Under the pieces are notes generated by a model. That model saw only the letters and a program-made list of their open reading frames with translations. It did not search any database and was not told where the DNA came from. Of a stretch of DNA of 23,465 nucleotides, positions 15,280 to 22,312 are shown piece after piece; position 1 is the stretch's first letter, and the number at the start of each line of letters is the position of its first letter. The stretch is from the NCBI RefSeq assembly GCF_050176255.1, contig NZ_JBFXIE010000048.1. One strand, written 5' to 3'. Both the position numbers and the translations under genes were made by a program. This DNA is from JBFXIE01 sp050176255. Its GTDB lineage: Bacteria; Pseudomonadota; Gammaproteobacteria; Burkholderiales; Burkholderiaceae_C.

Positions 15280-15531
15280 ATGGCTCACCCCTCCTATCTC
15301 GACCAGCTCACCGAACGCGTCGAACAGCTGCTGCTTCGTCATGCGCAGCTGCAGCGCACCAACACCCAGCTTGCACAACAGGTTACCGAGCTCACACAAG
15401 AGCGCGACTCACTTAAATTGCGTCTGCAGGCGGCCCGCGCCCGCGTGGACGCATTGCTCGATCGCCTGCCCGCCCCACCTGCGCCAGAACCTGCCCCCCC
15501 CAGCCCGCCCGAAACGAAAGACGCGCCATGA
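15280..15531 (+). CDS. ZapB-like coiled-coil cell-division-associated protein (TIGR02449-type)
   Basis: This gene encodes an 83-residue protein. Residues 6-62 are almost entirely heptad-like (LTERVEQLLLRHAQLQ, VTELTQERDSLKLRL), predicting one long coiled coil. The tail is proline- and alanine-rich (APPAPEPAPPSPP). It overlaps zapA by four bases (ATGA). This small coiled coil before zapA matches the family I know as TIGR02449, often compared with ZapB, so a role at the FtsZ ring is inferred from context. The ATG at 15280 has no evident ribosome binding site, and the -10 element nine bases upstream suggests leaderless translation. Confidence 0.8.
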   Translation: MAHPSYLDQLTERVEQLLLRHAQLQRTNTQLAQQVTELTQERDSLKLRLQAARARVDALLDRLPAPPAPEPAPPSPPETKDAP

Positions 15532-15884
15532 AGCAGATCGAAGTCCAGATCCTTCAGCAAAGCTACCTGCTGGCCTGCCCTGAGGGCCAGGAATCCCGGC
15601 TGCTAGAAGCCGTTGAGCGTGTGGATACTGCCATGACGCGCATCCGCGATGCCGGCAAGGTACGGGCACGCGAGCGCATCGCGGTGCTGGCCGCACTCAA
15701 TCTGGCCTTTGAGATTGCCGACCGGGAAGCCGCAGACCTGGCCGCCACTGCACAGCGGCGCAATGCACCTGCGCCGGCCGCGCCACAAGACCTGGACACG
15801 CCCGCCGCAGCAGACGAGCAACGCATCCAGCAGCTGTTGTTGCGGCTGGACGAGGCACTCGACAGCCAAGGACAGCTTCTGTAA
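15528..15884 (+). CDS. zapA: cell division protein ZapA
   Basis: ZapA binds and bundles FtsZ filaments at mid-cell. The 118-residue protein has the ZapA pattern. The N-terminal strand region (MKQIEVQILQQSYLLACPEG) is followed by a long helix (RLLEAVERVDTAMTRIRDAG), then RARERIAVLAALNLAFEI, a hallmark of the family, and a C-terminal coiled coil (ADEQRIQQLLLRLDEALDS). It starts within an ATGA shared with the ZapB-like gene, so the two are co-translated. 6S RNA follows 51 bp after the stop, the same zapA-ssrS order as in E. coli. Confidence 0.94.
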   Translation: MKQIEVQILQQSYLLACPEGQESRLLEAVERVDTAMTRIRDAGKVRARERIAVLAALNLAFEIADREAADLAATAQRRNAPAPAAPQDLDTPAAADEQRIQQLLLRLDEALDSQGQLL

Positions 15885-15923
15885 GCCATCGGCCAGGCAC
15901 ACGCCCGAAACTGCGCAGCCCGG

Positions 15924-15929
15924 TACAAT
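15924..15929 (+). promoter_or_regulatory. -10 element of 6S RNA
   Basis: TACAAT at 15924-15929, seven bases before the predicted 5' end of 6S RNA at 15936. No recognisable -35 is present. A second contribution from read-through of zapA is possible. Confidence 0.6.
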
Positions 15930-15935
15930 GAAGCC

Positions 15936-16108
15936 GTCTGCGGTACTGCCGGGCTTTATATTTCCTTGAACCAATGCTCATTGAGCCCGGGCTTGGTACA
16001 TTGCCCGGTGAGCGTGATCATCTCGCGTCAGATGAACCCAACGCCTGGCTGCCCTCGCCCACCTGAACCCCCGGTTCAGGATGCCGGTTCGGTGGTATTC
16101 GCAGACAC
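15936..16108 (+). ncRNA. ssrS: 6S RNA
   Basis: 6S RNA binds the sigma-70 RNA polymerase holoenzyme by mimicking an open promoter. This 173-nt segment follows zapA. Its ends form a long closing stem: GTCTGCG (15936-15942) pairs perfectly with CGCAGAC (16100-16106), and TACTGCC pairs with GGTGGTA with two G-T pairs. Inside are TTGAGCCCGGGC and GGTGAGCGTGATCATCTCG, matching the E. coli arm around GGTGAGCATGCTCGG, and a hairpin CTGAACCCCCGGTTCAG near the 3' side. A T-run (16110-16115) follows the stem and likely ends transcription. Exact ends are inferred from the stem. Confidence 0.9.
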
Positions 16109-16148
16109 CTTTTTTGCGGCCTGCCCACTGCCGGCATGCCGCATGGCC

Positions 16149-18587
16149 TTAAAGGCTCACCGGCGCCGCATGATTTGCTGCCAATGCGAGCAACTGGTCG
16201 GACTGCACTGCTGGCGCACACAGAAACCCCTGGTAACTGTCACAGCCCATCTGCTTCAAAAGCAGGCTCTGGGCGTGCGTCTCCACCCCTTCTGCCACCA
16301 CGCCGATGCGCAGCGCCCGGCCCATGCTGACAATGGCTCGCACAATGGCGCAGTCGCCCTCGCCGTGCGGCAGCCCATCCACGAATGATTTGTCGATCTT
16401 GAGCCGGTGAATGACCAGCTTTTTGAGATAGGCCAGACTTGAATAGCCGGTGCCGAAGTCGTCAATGGACAGCCGCAGCCCCCGATCCGCCAGGGCGGCA
16501 AGCACCTGCTGCATTTCATGGGCCTCCTGCAGTAGCACGGATTCGGTCAGCTCCAGCTCCAACAGGTGCGCGGGCAAGCCGTATTTGTGCAGCAGTCCGG
16601 TGATGCGATCCACGAAACCCGCCTGCCGGAACTCCAGCGCAGAAACGTTGACGGAGACCGCCAGGCTATGGCCCCTGCGCCTCCAGTCGGCGGCCTCCTT
16701 CACTGCCTGCTCCATCACCCAGGCTCCCAGCGTGACGATGTAGCCTGATTCCTCGGCCAGCGGAACAAAGGTGCCTGGCGACACTGCACCCAGGTGCGGG
16801 TCGGTCCATCGCGCCAGCGCTTCGGCGCCGACGATGCGCCCGGTCGTCATGTCCACCTGCGGCTGGTAATGCACCGCCATGTGCCCTTGGCCGAGCGCAT
16901 GGCGCATGGCGTGCTCCATCTTGATGCGCGGCAGCAAGTTGGCGCTCATCTGGGGTTGGTAAAAACCAAAGTTGCCGCGGCCGCGCTCCTTGACCCGGTA
17001 CATGGCCATATCGGCCTGTTTGATGAGGTCATCAAGTTGCTCGGCATCCTGTGGATAAAGGGACACACCGATGCTGCACTGAATGGTGAAATCCATGTCA
17101 TCAAGCACGAAGGGGCGCAGCATTTCATCGAGCACGCGCCGAGCCACCGATTCGGCAACCGCGGCATCGGCGCGGTGCAGATAGATGACGAATTCGTCTC
17201 CGCCCAGGCGGTAAAGCGCGTCCGATTGGCGCAAGATGTCCTGCAGCCGCTGCGCCACCAGCTTGAGCACGCGATCACCAAAGGGATGGCCCAGCGAGTC
17301 GTTGACCAGCTTGAAGCGGTCAAGATCCAGGAACAGGATGGCAAACCCCTGCCCATGGCTGCGAGCCGCATCAATGGCCTGAGCAAGCGTCCGGTTCAAG
17401 AGCAGCCGGTTGGGCAACCCGGTCAGGGCATCGTTGTAGGCGAGCTCCTCAATGCGCTTTTGCGCTGCCCGCTGCGACGTGAGGTCGCGCATGAAACCGA
17501 TGGTCTGCACAGTGACGCCGCTGTCGTCGCTGAGAGCCACCCAAGAAAGCTGTACGGGGCACTGCTTTGCGTCGCGCTGCAGCAGTGACAGCTCGCCCTC
17601 CCAGAAGCCCTCTTGCGCCCAGGCCCTGCGCACCTCGGCCATGAAGACGTCGCTGCCGTGCTCATGCGCAAACAGCGATGCGGCCTGCAGACCGGCGACT
17701 ACCGCCGTGGTTACCCCCAGCAACTGCTCACAACCCGGATTGATGCGCACCACCGCATGGCGCTCGTCGGCAATGAAAATGGCGTCCAGGCTGGACTCGA
17801 ACACCCTCGCCGCCAGGCGCAAGCCAGCCTGAATCTCTGCCTGACGGGAAATGTCACGATACGAGTACACCCGCCCGGCAGGTCGTCCCTGGATCAGTTG
17901 CGGCACCGACCGCTGCTCTACCGTCATGCCGTTGCGCAGATGCAGGATGTCAGTGGTTGCATGCATGGGCTCCTGGGCAATCGCGGTCATGCGCGCGCGA
18001 TATGCGCCGCTATCGTGCAGCTGGGCCTGCATGTGGGCCCATATCGCGGCATCGTCGCGTTGCAGCAGCAGTTCAGGCGGCAGCTGCCAGATCTGCGCCA
18101 GGCGTTGATTGAAGGCGCGCACTTTGCCGTGCAAATCGCAGGTCAGCACACCGTCGGCCGCCGAATCGAGCGTGGCGCGCAACTCTGCCAGCAGGGCTTC
18201 GAGCTCGCGCCGGGATGCCTCTTGCTCGGTGCGGTCACTCATGGTCAGCAGCAGAACCTGCGGACTTTCAGGCGCGCCAGCCACTGCGGGAACGCAACGC
18301 ACCCGGCGATCGACCAGCACCAGCGCATCACGGCGTTGGTTACGCACCGTGGTGTGTGAATGGATGCCCGCCGCGATTTCCTGGGCGCTCTGGCTCCAGA
18401 ACACAAGGTCTTCGGGCGTCGCGGCCAACTCTTGAACCGGCATGCCCTGCATGTCCCCAATGTCCCTGCCCACCAAGCGCGCAGCTGCCTCATTGGCGCA
18501 AATCACCTGCAGTGTCTGCGGGTTCACCAGCCAGGCCGCCAGATCGAGCCCCTGCCACACCGCATCAAAACACTGCGCGGGCAACAT
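16149..18587 (-). CDS. PAS-PAS-PAS-GGDEF-EAL cyclic-di-GMP protein
   Basis: This is an 812-residue cytoplasmic signalling protein with no membrane segment. About three PAS-like sensor regions lie at roughly 10-120, 130-250 and 255-375. The GGDEF domain has an intact GGDEF motif (462-466) and an RxxD inhibition site (RQSD, 453-456), so it may be an active cyclase. The EAL domain has EAL at 589-591, DDFGTGYSS at 709-717, KIDKSFV and AEGVET, so the phosphodiesterase residues also look intact. The net direction cannot be predicted. The ATG at 18587 overlaps the upstream HD-GYP stop by one base (GTGATG); a GTG at 18590 would overlap it by four. The two genes are therefore translationally coupled. 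Confidence 0.93.
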   Translation of the reverse strand: MLPAQCFDAVWQGLDLAAWLVNPQTLQVICANEAAARLVGRDIGDMQGMPVQELAATPEDLVFWSQSAQEIAAGIHSHTTVRNQRRDALVLVDRRVRCVPAVAGAPESPQVLLLTMSDRTEQEASRRELEALLAELRATLDSAADGVLTCDLHGKVRAFNQRLAQIWQLPPELLLQRDDAAIWAHMQAQLHDSGAYRARMTAIAQEPMHATTDILHLRNGMTVEQRSVPQLIQGRPAGRVYSYRDISRQAEIQAGLRLAARVFESSLDAIFIADERHAVVRINPGCEQLLGVTTAVVAGLQAASLFAHEHGSDVFMAEVRRAWAQEGFWEGELSLLQRDAKQCPVQLSWVALSDDSGVTVQTIGFMRDLTSQRAAQKRIEELAYNDALTGLPNRLLLNRTLAQAIDAARSHGQGFAILFLDLDRFKLVNDSLGHPFGDRVLKLVAQRLQDILRQSDALYRLGGDEFVIYLHRADAAVAESVARRVLDEMLRPFVLDDMDFTIQCSIGVSLYPQDAEQLDDLIKQADMAMYRVKERGRGNFGFYQPQMSANLLPRIKMEHAMRHALGQGHMAVHYQPQVDMTTGRIVGAEALARWTDPHLGAVSPGTFVPLAEESGYIVTLGAWVMEQAVKEAADWRRRGHSLAVSVNVSALEFRQAGFVDRITGLLHKYGLPAHLLELELTESVLLQEAHEMQQVLAALADRGLRLSIDDFGTGYSSLAYLKKLVIHRLKIDKSFVDGLPHGEGDCAIVRAIVSMGRALRIGVVAEGVETHAQSLLLKQMGCDSYQGFLCAPAVQSDQLLALAANHAAPVSL

Positions 18588-19903
18588 CACAACGAATCCT
18601 TGGCTACTTGAGGGCTTGCAGCCCTCTCAAAAAAATAGCTGATACGCGGCTGGGGCATCAGAAAGTCCAGCACATTCCGAGGCAGTTGCGCCGGCCTGAG
18701 GCTGCGGCGAATGCCCGGCGCGGCACTGTGCGTCAAGTCCAGCAAGGGCACTTGCGCGCGCGACGCCCCCGCCTGGTAGGGCAGAACCAGGGGGCGCAGG
18801 GGGCGTTCCGCATCCACCAGAACCACTAGTGCGAAGCGTCCATCGACCAACTGGACCAGCGATCCCGGCGGATAAACGCCCATCATGCGAATGAAGGTTT
18901 TCAACACAGTGGCGTCGAAGCAGTCGGACTGCACCGCAAAGAGTCTTGAAATGGCCTCATGCGGCGTCAGCGCCTGGGCGCCATGCAGCGGGTCGCACAA
19001 ACGGTCATAACGATTGACCAACGCCAGAATCTGTCCATAGCGGCTGATGTCGTCGCCGCAAAGGTGCAGCGGAAAGCCGCTGCCGTCCACCATCTCGTGA
19101 TGCTGGGCCAGCGCAATCAGAATGTCACTGCACAGCTTCATACGCTCACCCAACTCCACTGACAGGCCCACATGGCCGTGGTAGCGCTGCAGGTCTGCAG
19201 AGGTGAGCAAAGCGCCGGGCTCGGCGAGGTGCGCGGGCAGCTGAGTTTTGCCCATGTCATGGAGCAGTGCTGCTACCCCAAGGTCTTTCAAGGCTTGATC
19301 CCCCATGCCAAGCGCACGCCCCAGCAGCAGCGCCAAAACCGCGACATTGACCGCATGAACGGCAGATCGCTCACCAAAATTTTCAGACAGCAGACGAACC
19401 GCATGCGTGCCCTGCGCATGCAACTCATCGACAAAGACACCGATCAGAGACTCCACCTGCTCGCGCGCTACCAGTGGCGCGGTTTGGAGCGCACCGCACA
19501 CTTGGGAATAAATGACTGTGGCTTGCCGAAAACGCTGGCTGCCGTGCCGCTCTGCCAAGTTGGCGCAAACATCGGCAAGCGTCTCGGCCACGGGCCGCGC
19601 GGTGTCGGCACAAACGCCAGTAAAGACGCCAGCCGGGGGCGCGGCAGCGACCTGCGCGTCAGGCGGCTGCTCGGATGCGGTTGATGCTGAAGAGGTATCA
19701 GCCAAGAACGCGCTTTTACCGGGGACGTAGCGCACGTTTTTCACCCCGATTTCGCGCAGCACACGAATCTGCTCTTGCGATGACACCCGGAATTTGCTCG
19801 TGGGAAACGGGTGCTTGATCCAGCTGACTTCAAGCTGAATGAACATACCCACGCGGAGCGCGTCGATATCGATGACTACGGTGTGATTCACTTCAGCGGG
19901 CAT
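18587..19903 (-). CDS. HD-GYP domain cyclic-di-GMP phosphodiesterase with DUF3391 N-terminus
   Basis: HD-GYP proteins hydrolyse cyclic-di-GMP. This 438-residue protein starts with the DUF3391-type region (IDIDALRVGMFIQLEVSW, 11-28), then an alanine/proline-rich linker (70-100) and the HD-GYP domain. Visible metal and catalytic residues are His183, His215-Asp216 with Lys219 (LLHDMGK), His244, and His268-His269-Glu270 leading to DGSGFP (273-278, a GYP variant with Phe for Tyr). Asp300 follows. These suggest activity. I chose ATG 19903; an in-frame GTG at 19891 is possible. A perfect 8-bp hairpin lies just upstream of the start. The C-terminal codons run into an AT-rich repeat-like segment and a second hairpin near 18610-18626. 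Confidence 0.92.
   Translation of the reverse strand: MPAEVNHTVVIDIDALRVGMFIQLEVSWIKHPFPTSKFRVSSQEQIRVLREIGVKNVRYVPGKSAFLADTSSASTASEQPPDAQVAAAPPAGVFTGVCADTARPVAETLADVCANLAERHGSQRFRQATVIYSQVCGALQTAPLVAREQVESLIGVFVDELHAQGTHAVRLLSENFGERSAVHAVNVAVLALLLGRALGMGDQALKDLGVAALLHDMGKTQLPAHLAEPGALLTSADLQRYHGHVGLSVELGERMKLCSDILIALAQHHEMVDGSGFPLHLCGDDISRYGQILALVNRYDRLCDPLHGAQALTPHEAISRLFAVQSDCFDATVLKTFIRMMGVYPPGSLVQLVDGRFALVVLVDAERPLRPLVLPYQAGASRAQVPLLDLTHSAAPGIRRSLRPAQLPRNVLDFLMPQPRISYFFERAASPQVAKDSL
18608..18650 (+). repeat. hairpin plus AT-rich repeat-like segment in the HD-GYP C-terminus
   Basis: GAGGGCT (18610-18616) pairs perfectly with AGCCCTC (18620-18626) over a 3-nt loop. Directly after it comes CAAAAAAATAGCTGATACGC (18628-18647), the same A-run/ATAGCT/gap/GCG order as the segments at 4921-4985 and 10640-10684. 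It encodes the last residues of the HD-GYP protein (SYFFERAASPQVA). Confidence 0.4.
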
Positions 19904-19914
19904 GAACGGCGAGC

Positions 19915-19937
19915 CTTCAGACTCCTTGGGTCTGAAG
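19915..19937 (-). promoter_or_regulatory. perfect hairpin over the HD-GYP ribosome binding region
   Basis: CTTCAGAC (19915-19922) and GTCTGAAG (19930-19937) form a perfect 8-bp stem with a 7-nt loop. In the minus-strand RNA the loop and stem contain AAGGAG (19927-19922) and GAAGG (just before the ATG at 19903). The hairpin would therefore hide the likely ribosome binding sequences. No T-run follows, so it is not a terminator of the upstream gene. Confidence 0.55.
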
Positions 19938-20015
19938 CATTATCAACAGTTGCCGAGTTCGCCTGCATGATCGTTAGACCGGAATGCACTTGCCTGATGC
20001 GCCGTACATACACTT

Positions 20016-20741
20016 TCAGGGCAAACACCAAGGCGCCAACTGCCCGTGGACGACATCCATCCACAAAGCCCAGGCACCCAGGATGAGGAGCACCAGACCA
20101 GCCAGCCGGGTTCCCCAGGTGCCGCTGGCGCCATTGATGCGCTGTCGCAACCGTGCCCACACCCAGGGCCCGGTCACCAGCCAGATACCGCTGCCCACAC
20201 CAAATACGACCATGCAAAGCGCACCGCGCAGCACACTGCCGCTCAAGGCCGCGGTAAGTAGCGCCGTGTAGAGCAAACCACAGGGCAGCAGGGCCCATGC
20301 GAATCCTGTTGCAAGCAGACCACCAGGCCGAGACACCAGCACCCGTACCCTTGCCCAGACGGAGCGCCCGGCATTCTCCAGCCACGCTGGCTGACGAACC
20401 AGCAGCATCATCGACAAGCCCCAGGCAAGGATGAGCACATGCAGCATGGTCCAGACCGGACGCAGTGCGGCGCTGCCCTGGCTGAGCCACGCCAACTGCT
20501 CCATGGCAAATGCCGCCAAGGCGCCGGCCGCCCCGTAGCCGGCCAGGCGCCCCAGGTGAAATACGAAGGTCCGCTGCACCGCCCTGCCACGGGGCATCCA
20601 TCGCATCGCCTGCAACGCACTGTCAGCAGGCGCATCACCCAGGCGGGTCAAACCGGCGCATGGCGCGGCGCACATGGCCAGGCAATGGGTGCCGCCCATC
20701 AGGCCCATCAGGAAAACCGTTGAGAGAAATGCAGGAAACAT
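20016..20741 (-). CDS. SafE-like (sulfite exporter TauE/SafE family) membrane protein
   Basis: This is a 241-residue inner-membrane protein with about six hydrophobic helices. It shows the two hallmarks of the DsbD_2/UreH-like SafE group: MGGTHCLAMCAAPC at 15-28 and LLPCGLLYTAL starting near residue 151. The His and Cys residues (His19, Cys20, Cys24, Cys154) look suited to metal or thiol chemistry. Members of this family often lie near cbb3 oxidase assembly genes, and a role in copper supply or cytochrome maturation has been suggested. That link is only contextual here, through hemN and fnr. The ATG at 20741 is three bases after the hemN stop, so the two genes are one operon. Confidence 0.87.
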   Translation of the reverse strand: MFPAFLSTVFLMGLMGGTHCLAMCAAPCAGLTRLGDAPADSALQAMRWMPRGRAVQRTFVFHLGRLAGYGAAGALAAFAMEQLAWLSQGSAALRPVWTMLHVLILAWGLSMMLLVRQPAWLENAGRSVWARVRVLVSRPGGLLATGFAWALLPCGLLYTALLTAALSGSVLRGALCMVVFGVGSGIWLVTGPWVWARLRQRINGASGTWGTRLAGLVLLILGAWALWMDVVHGQLAPWCLP

Positions 20742-20744
20742 GGA

Positions 20745-22127
20745 TCAGATGATGCGCGAGAAACGTGCCCGGTTGCGGTCTGCCTGCAGATACCTGTCGA
20801 ACACCATTGCCACACCTCGCACGAAATACCAACCCAGCTCGGTGACTTGAACGCCCTCCCTATCGATGTTCACAAGCCCCTGCGCCTGCATCTCCTGGAG
20901 CTGCTGTAACTCCGGTTCAAAATAGCTGCGAAAGTCAATGAGCCAGGATTGCTCCAGGGGTTCAAAGAGAAGCTCCCCCTGACACATCAGCGCCATGATG
21001 ACCGCCCGGCGCACCAGGTCGTCCCTGGTCAGCGCAAGGCCACGGGCCACGGGCAAGTGACCGTGATCGATTGCGTCGTAGTAGTCGTCAATCGTCTTGA
21101 CGTTTTGGCTATAGGTGGCACCTACCCGTCCGATGGCAGACACCCCCAGTCCAATGAGATCGCAATCCGGCTGCGTGCTGTATCCCTGAAAATTGCGGTG
21201 CAAACGCCCCAGTCGCTTGGCGACCCCCAGGGCATCGCCTGGCAACGCAAAGTGATCCATCCCCACGTAAACGTAGCCTGCGTCCATGAAGACCTGAATC
21301 GAATTGGCAAGCATCGACAACTTGGCCGAGGCCATGGGCAGTTCGGCGGTGATGATACGGCGCTGCGCCTTGAAGCGTTCCGGCAGGTGGGCGTAGGCAT
21401 AGAGAGCGATACGGTCTGGACGCAATTGACTCACCCGCTCCAATGTCCGCCCGAAGGACTCGGGCGTTTGTCGCGGCAGCCCGTAAATCAAGTCCACGTT
21501 GACGGATTCGAACCCCAGCCTGCGGGCGCTCTCCACCAGTCCGAACACCTTGTCGGCCGGCTGGATGCGGTGAACGGCCTTCTGCACCTCGGGGTCGAAA
21601 TCCTGCACACCAAAGCTGAGCCTGTTGAAGCCCAGCTGCGCAAGAAAGGCCAGTCGCTGCTCGTCCACGGTTCTGGGGTCCACTTCGATGGAGTACTCAC
21701 CGCCCGGAACCAGCACAAAGTTGCGCCGCAGCATGCCCATCAATTCGCTCAAGCCTTCGTCGGACAGGAAGGTGGGCGTCCCCCCGCCAAAGTGCAGCTG
21801 ACTGACATGCTGCCCCACACCAAAGTGGGCGGTATGCAGGTCGATCTCGCGACTCAAGTAACGCAGATAGACCTCGGCCCGTTCCGGGTGCCGGGTGATG
21901 ATCTTGTTGCAGGCGCAGTAGTAGCAAAGCGATTCACAAAATGGAATGTGAACGTAGAGCGAGAGCGGCAAGGCCTTGCCCACAGACCCCACGCGACGCT
22001 GCTGAAGCGCCAGGATGTACTCCTTCTCGCCAAACGCCTCCACAAAACGGTCTGCCGTCGGGTAAGAGGTATATCGCGGCCCTGGAACGTCAAAACGACG
22101 CAAGAGCTCAGTAGTGACTAAAGTCAT
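20745..22127 (-). CDS. hemN: oxygen-independent coproporphyrinogen III oxidase
   Basis: HemN is a cytoplasmic radical-SAM enzyme that decarboxylates coproporphyrinogen III to protoporphyrinogen IX without oxygen, for haem synthesis under oxygen limitation. The 460-residue protein is of family length. It has PRYTSYPTADRF at 18-29, matching HemN. The Fe-S cluster motif HIPFCESLCYYCAC has Cys64, Cys68 and Cys71, plus Cys73. Also present are GGGTPTFL, EVDPRTVD and IYGLPRQTPESFG. The final C-terminal domain is complete. It is divergent from fnr with an FNR-box-like palindrome between them, so induction under low oxygen is expected. A copy of an 11-base sequence shared with the fnr leader covers codons 2-5. 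Confidence 0.96.
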   Translation of the reverse strand: MTLVTTELLRRFDVPGPRYTSYPTADRFVEAFGEKEYILALQQRRVGSVGKALPLSLYVHIPFCESLCYYCACNKIITRHPERAEVYLRYLSREIDLHTAHFGVGQHVSQLHFGGGTPTFLSDEGLSELMGMLRRNFVLVPGGEYSIEVDPRTVDEQRLAFLAQLGFNRLSFGVQDFDPEVQKAVHRIQPADKVFGLVESARRLGFESVNVDLIYGLPRQTPESFGRTLERVSQLRPDRIALYAYAHLPERFKAQRRIITAELPMASAKLSMLANSIQVFMDAGYVYVGMDHFALPGDALGVAKRLGRLHRNFQGYSTQPDCDLIGLGVSAIGRVGATYSQNVKTIDDYYDAIDHGHLPVARGLALTRDDLVRRAVIMALMCQGELLFEPLEQSWLIDFRSYFEPELQQLQEMQAQGLVNIDREGVQVTELGWYFVRGVAMVFDRYLQADRNRARFSRII

Positions 22128-22180
22128 GGCAGGATTCCTTGCATTAATGGGTCACTGTGCCGTAGAGTCCCCATGGCGTC

Positions 22181-22196
22181 CTTGACGGTGGTCAAG
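22181..22196. promoter_or_regulatory. FNR-box-like palindrome between hemN and fnr
   Basis: CTTGAC-GGTG-GTCAAG is a perfect 6+6 palindrome with a 4-bp spacer. It matches the FNR/ANR site TTGAT-N4-ATCAA at eight of ten fixed positions. It lies 54 bp before hemN and 117 bp before fnr. GACAAT at 22218-22223 sits 29.5 bp from its centre, which is class II activator geometry for a plus-strand promoter. Confidence 0.7.
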
Positions 22197-22225
22197 CACT
22201 CCAGAAGTCCATATGACGACAATCC

Positions 22226-22241
22226 GACTTTGACTAAAGTC
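22226..22241. promoter_or_regulatory. palindrome in the fnr leader
   Basis: GACTTT-GACT-AAAGTC is a perfect 6+6 palindrome with 4-bp spacer, 72 bp before the fnr start. Its right part TGACTAAAGTC recurs at 22115-22125 in the first codons of hemN. It could be an operator or an RNA hairpin; no regulator is assigned. Confidence 0.4.
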
Positions 22242-22312
22242 TTCCAATGATCTGTAGCCTCTTGCATCCTCCTGATGCACCAGTGCAGACAGATGGCCAA
22301 AACAGGGGTTCC

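Noticed and set aside
15966..16388. A 140-codon plus-strand frame
   Set aside because: It begins inside 6S RNA and continues antisense to the end of the GGDEF-EAL gene.
19888..19968. A 26-codon minus-strand open frame overlapping the HD-GYP start, a candidate upstream peptide
   Set aside because: There is no ribosome binding site before its ATG and no family likeness. The hairpin explains the region better.
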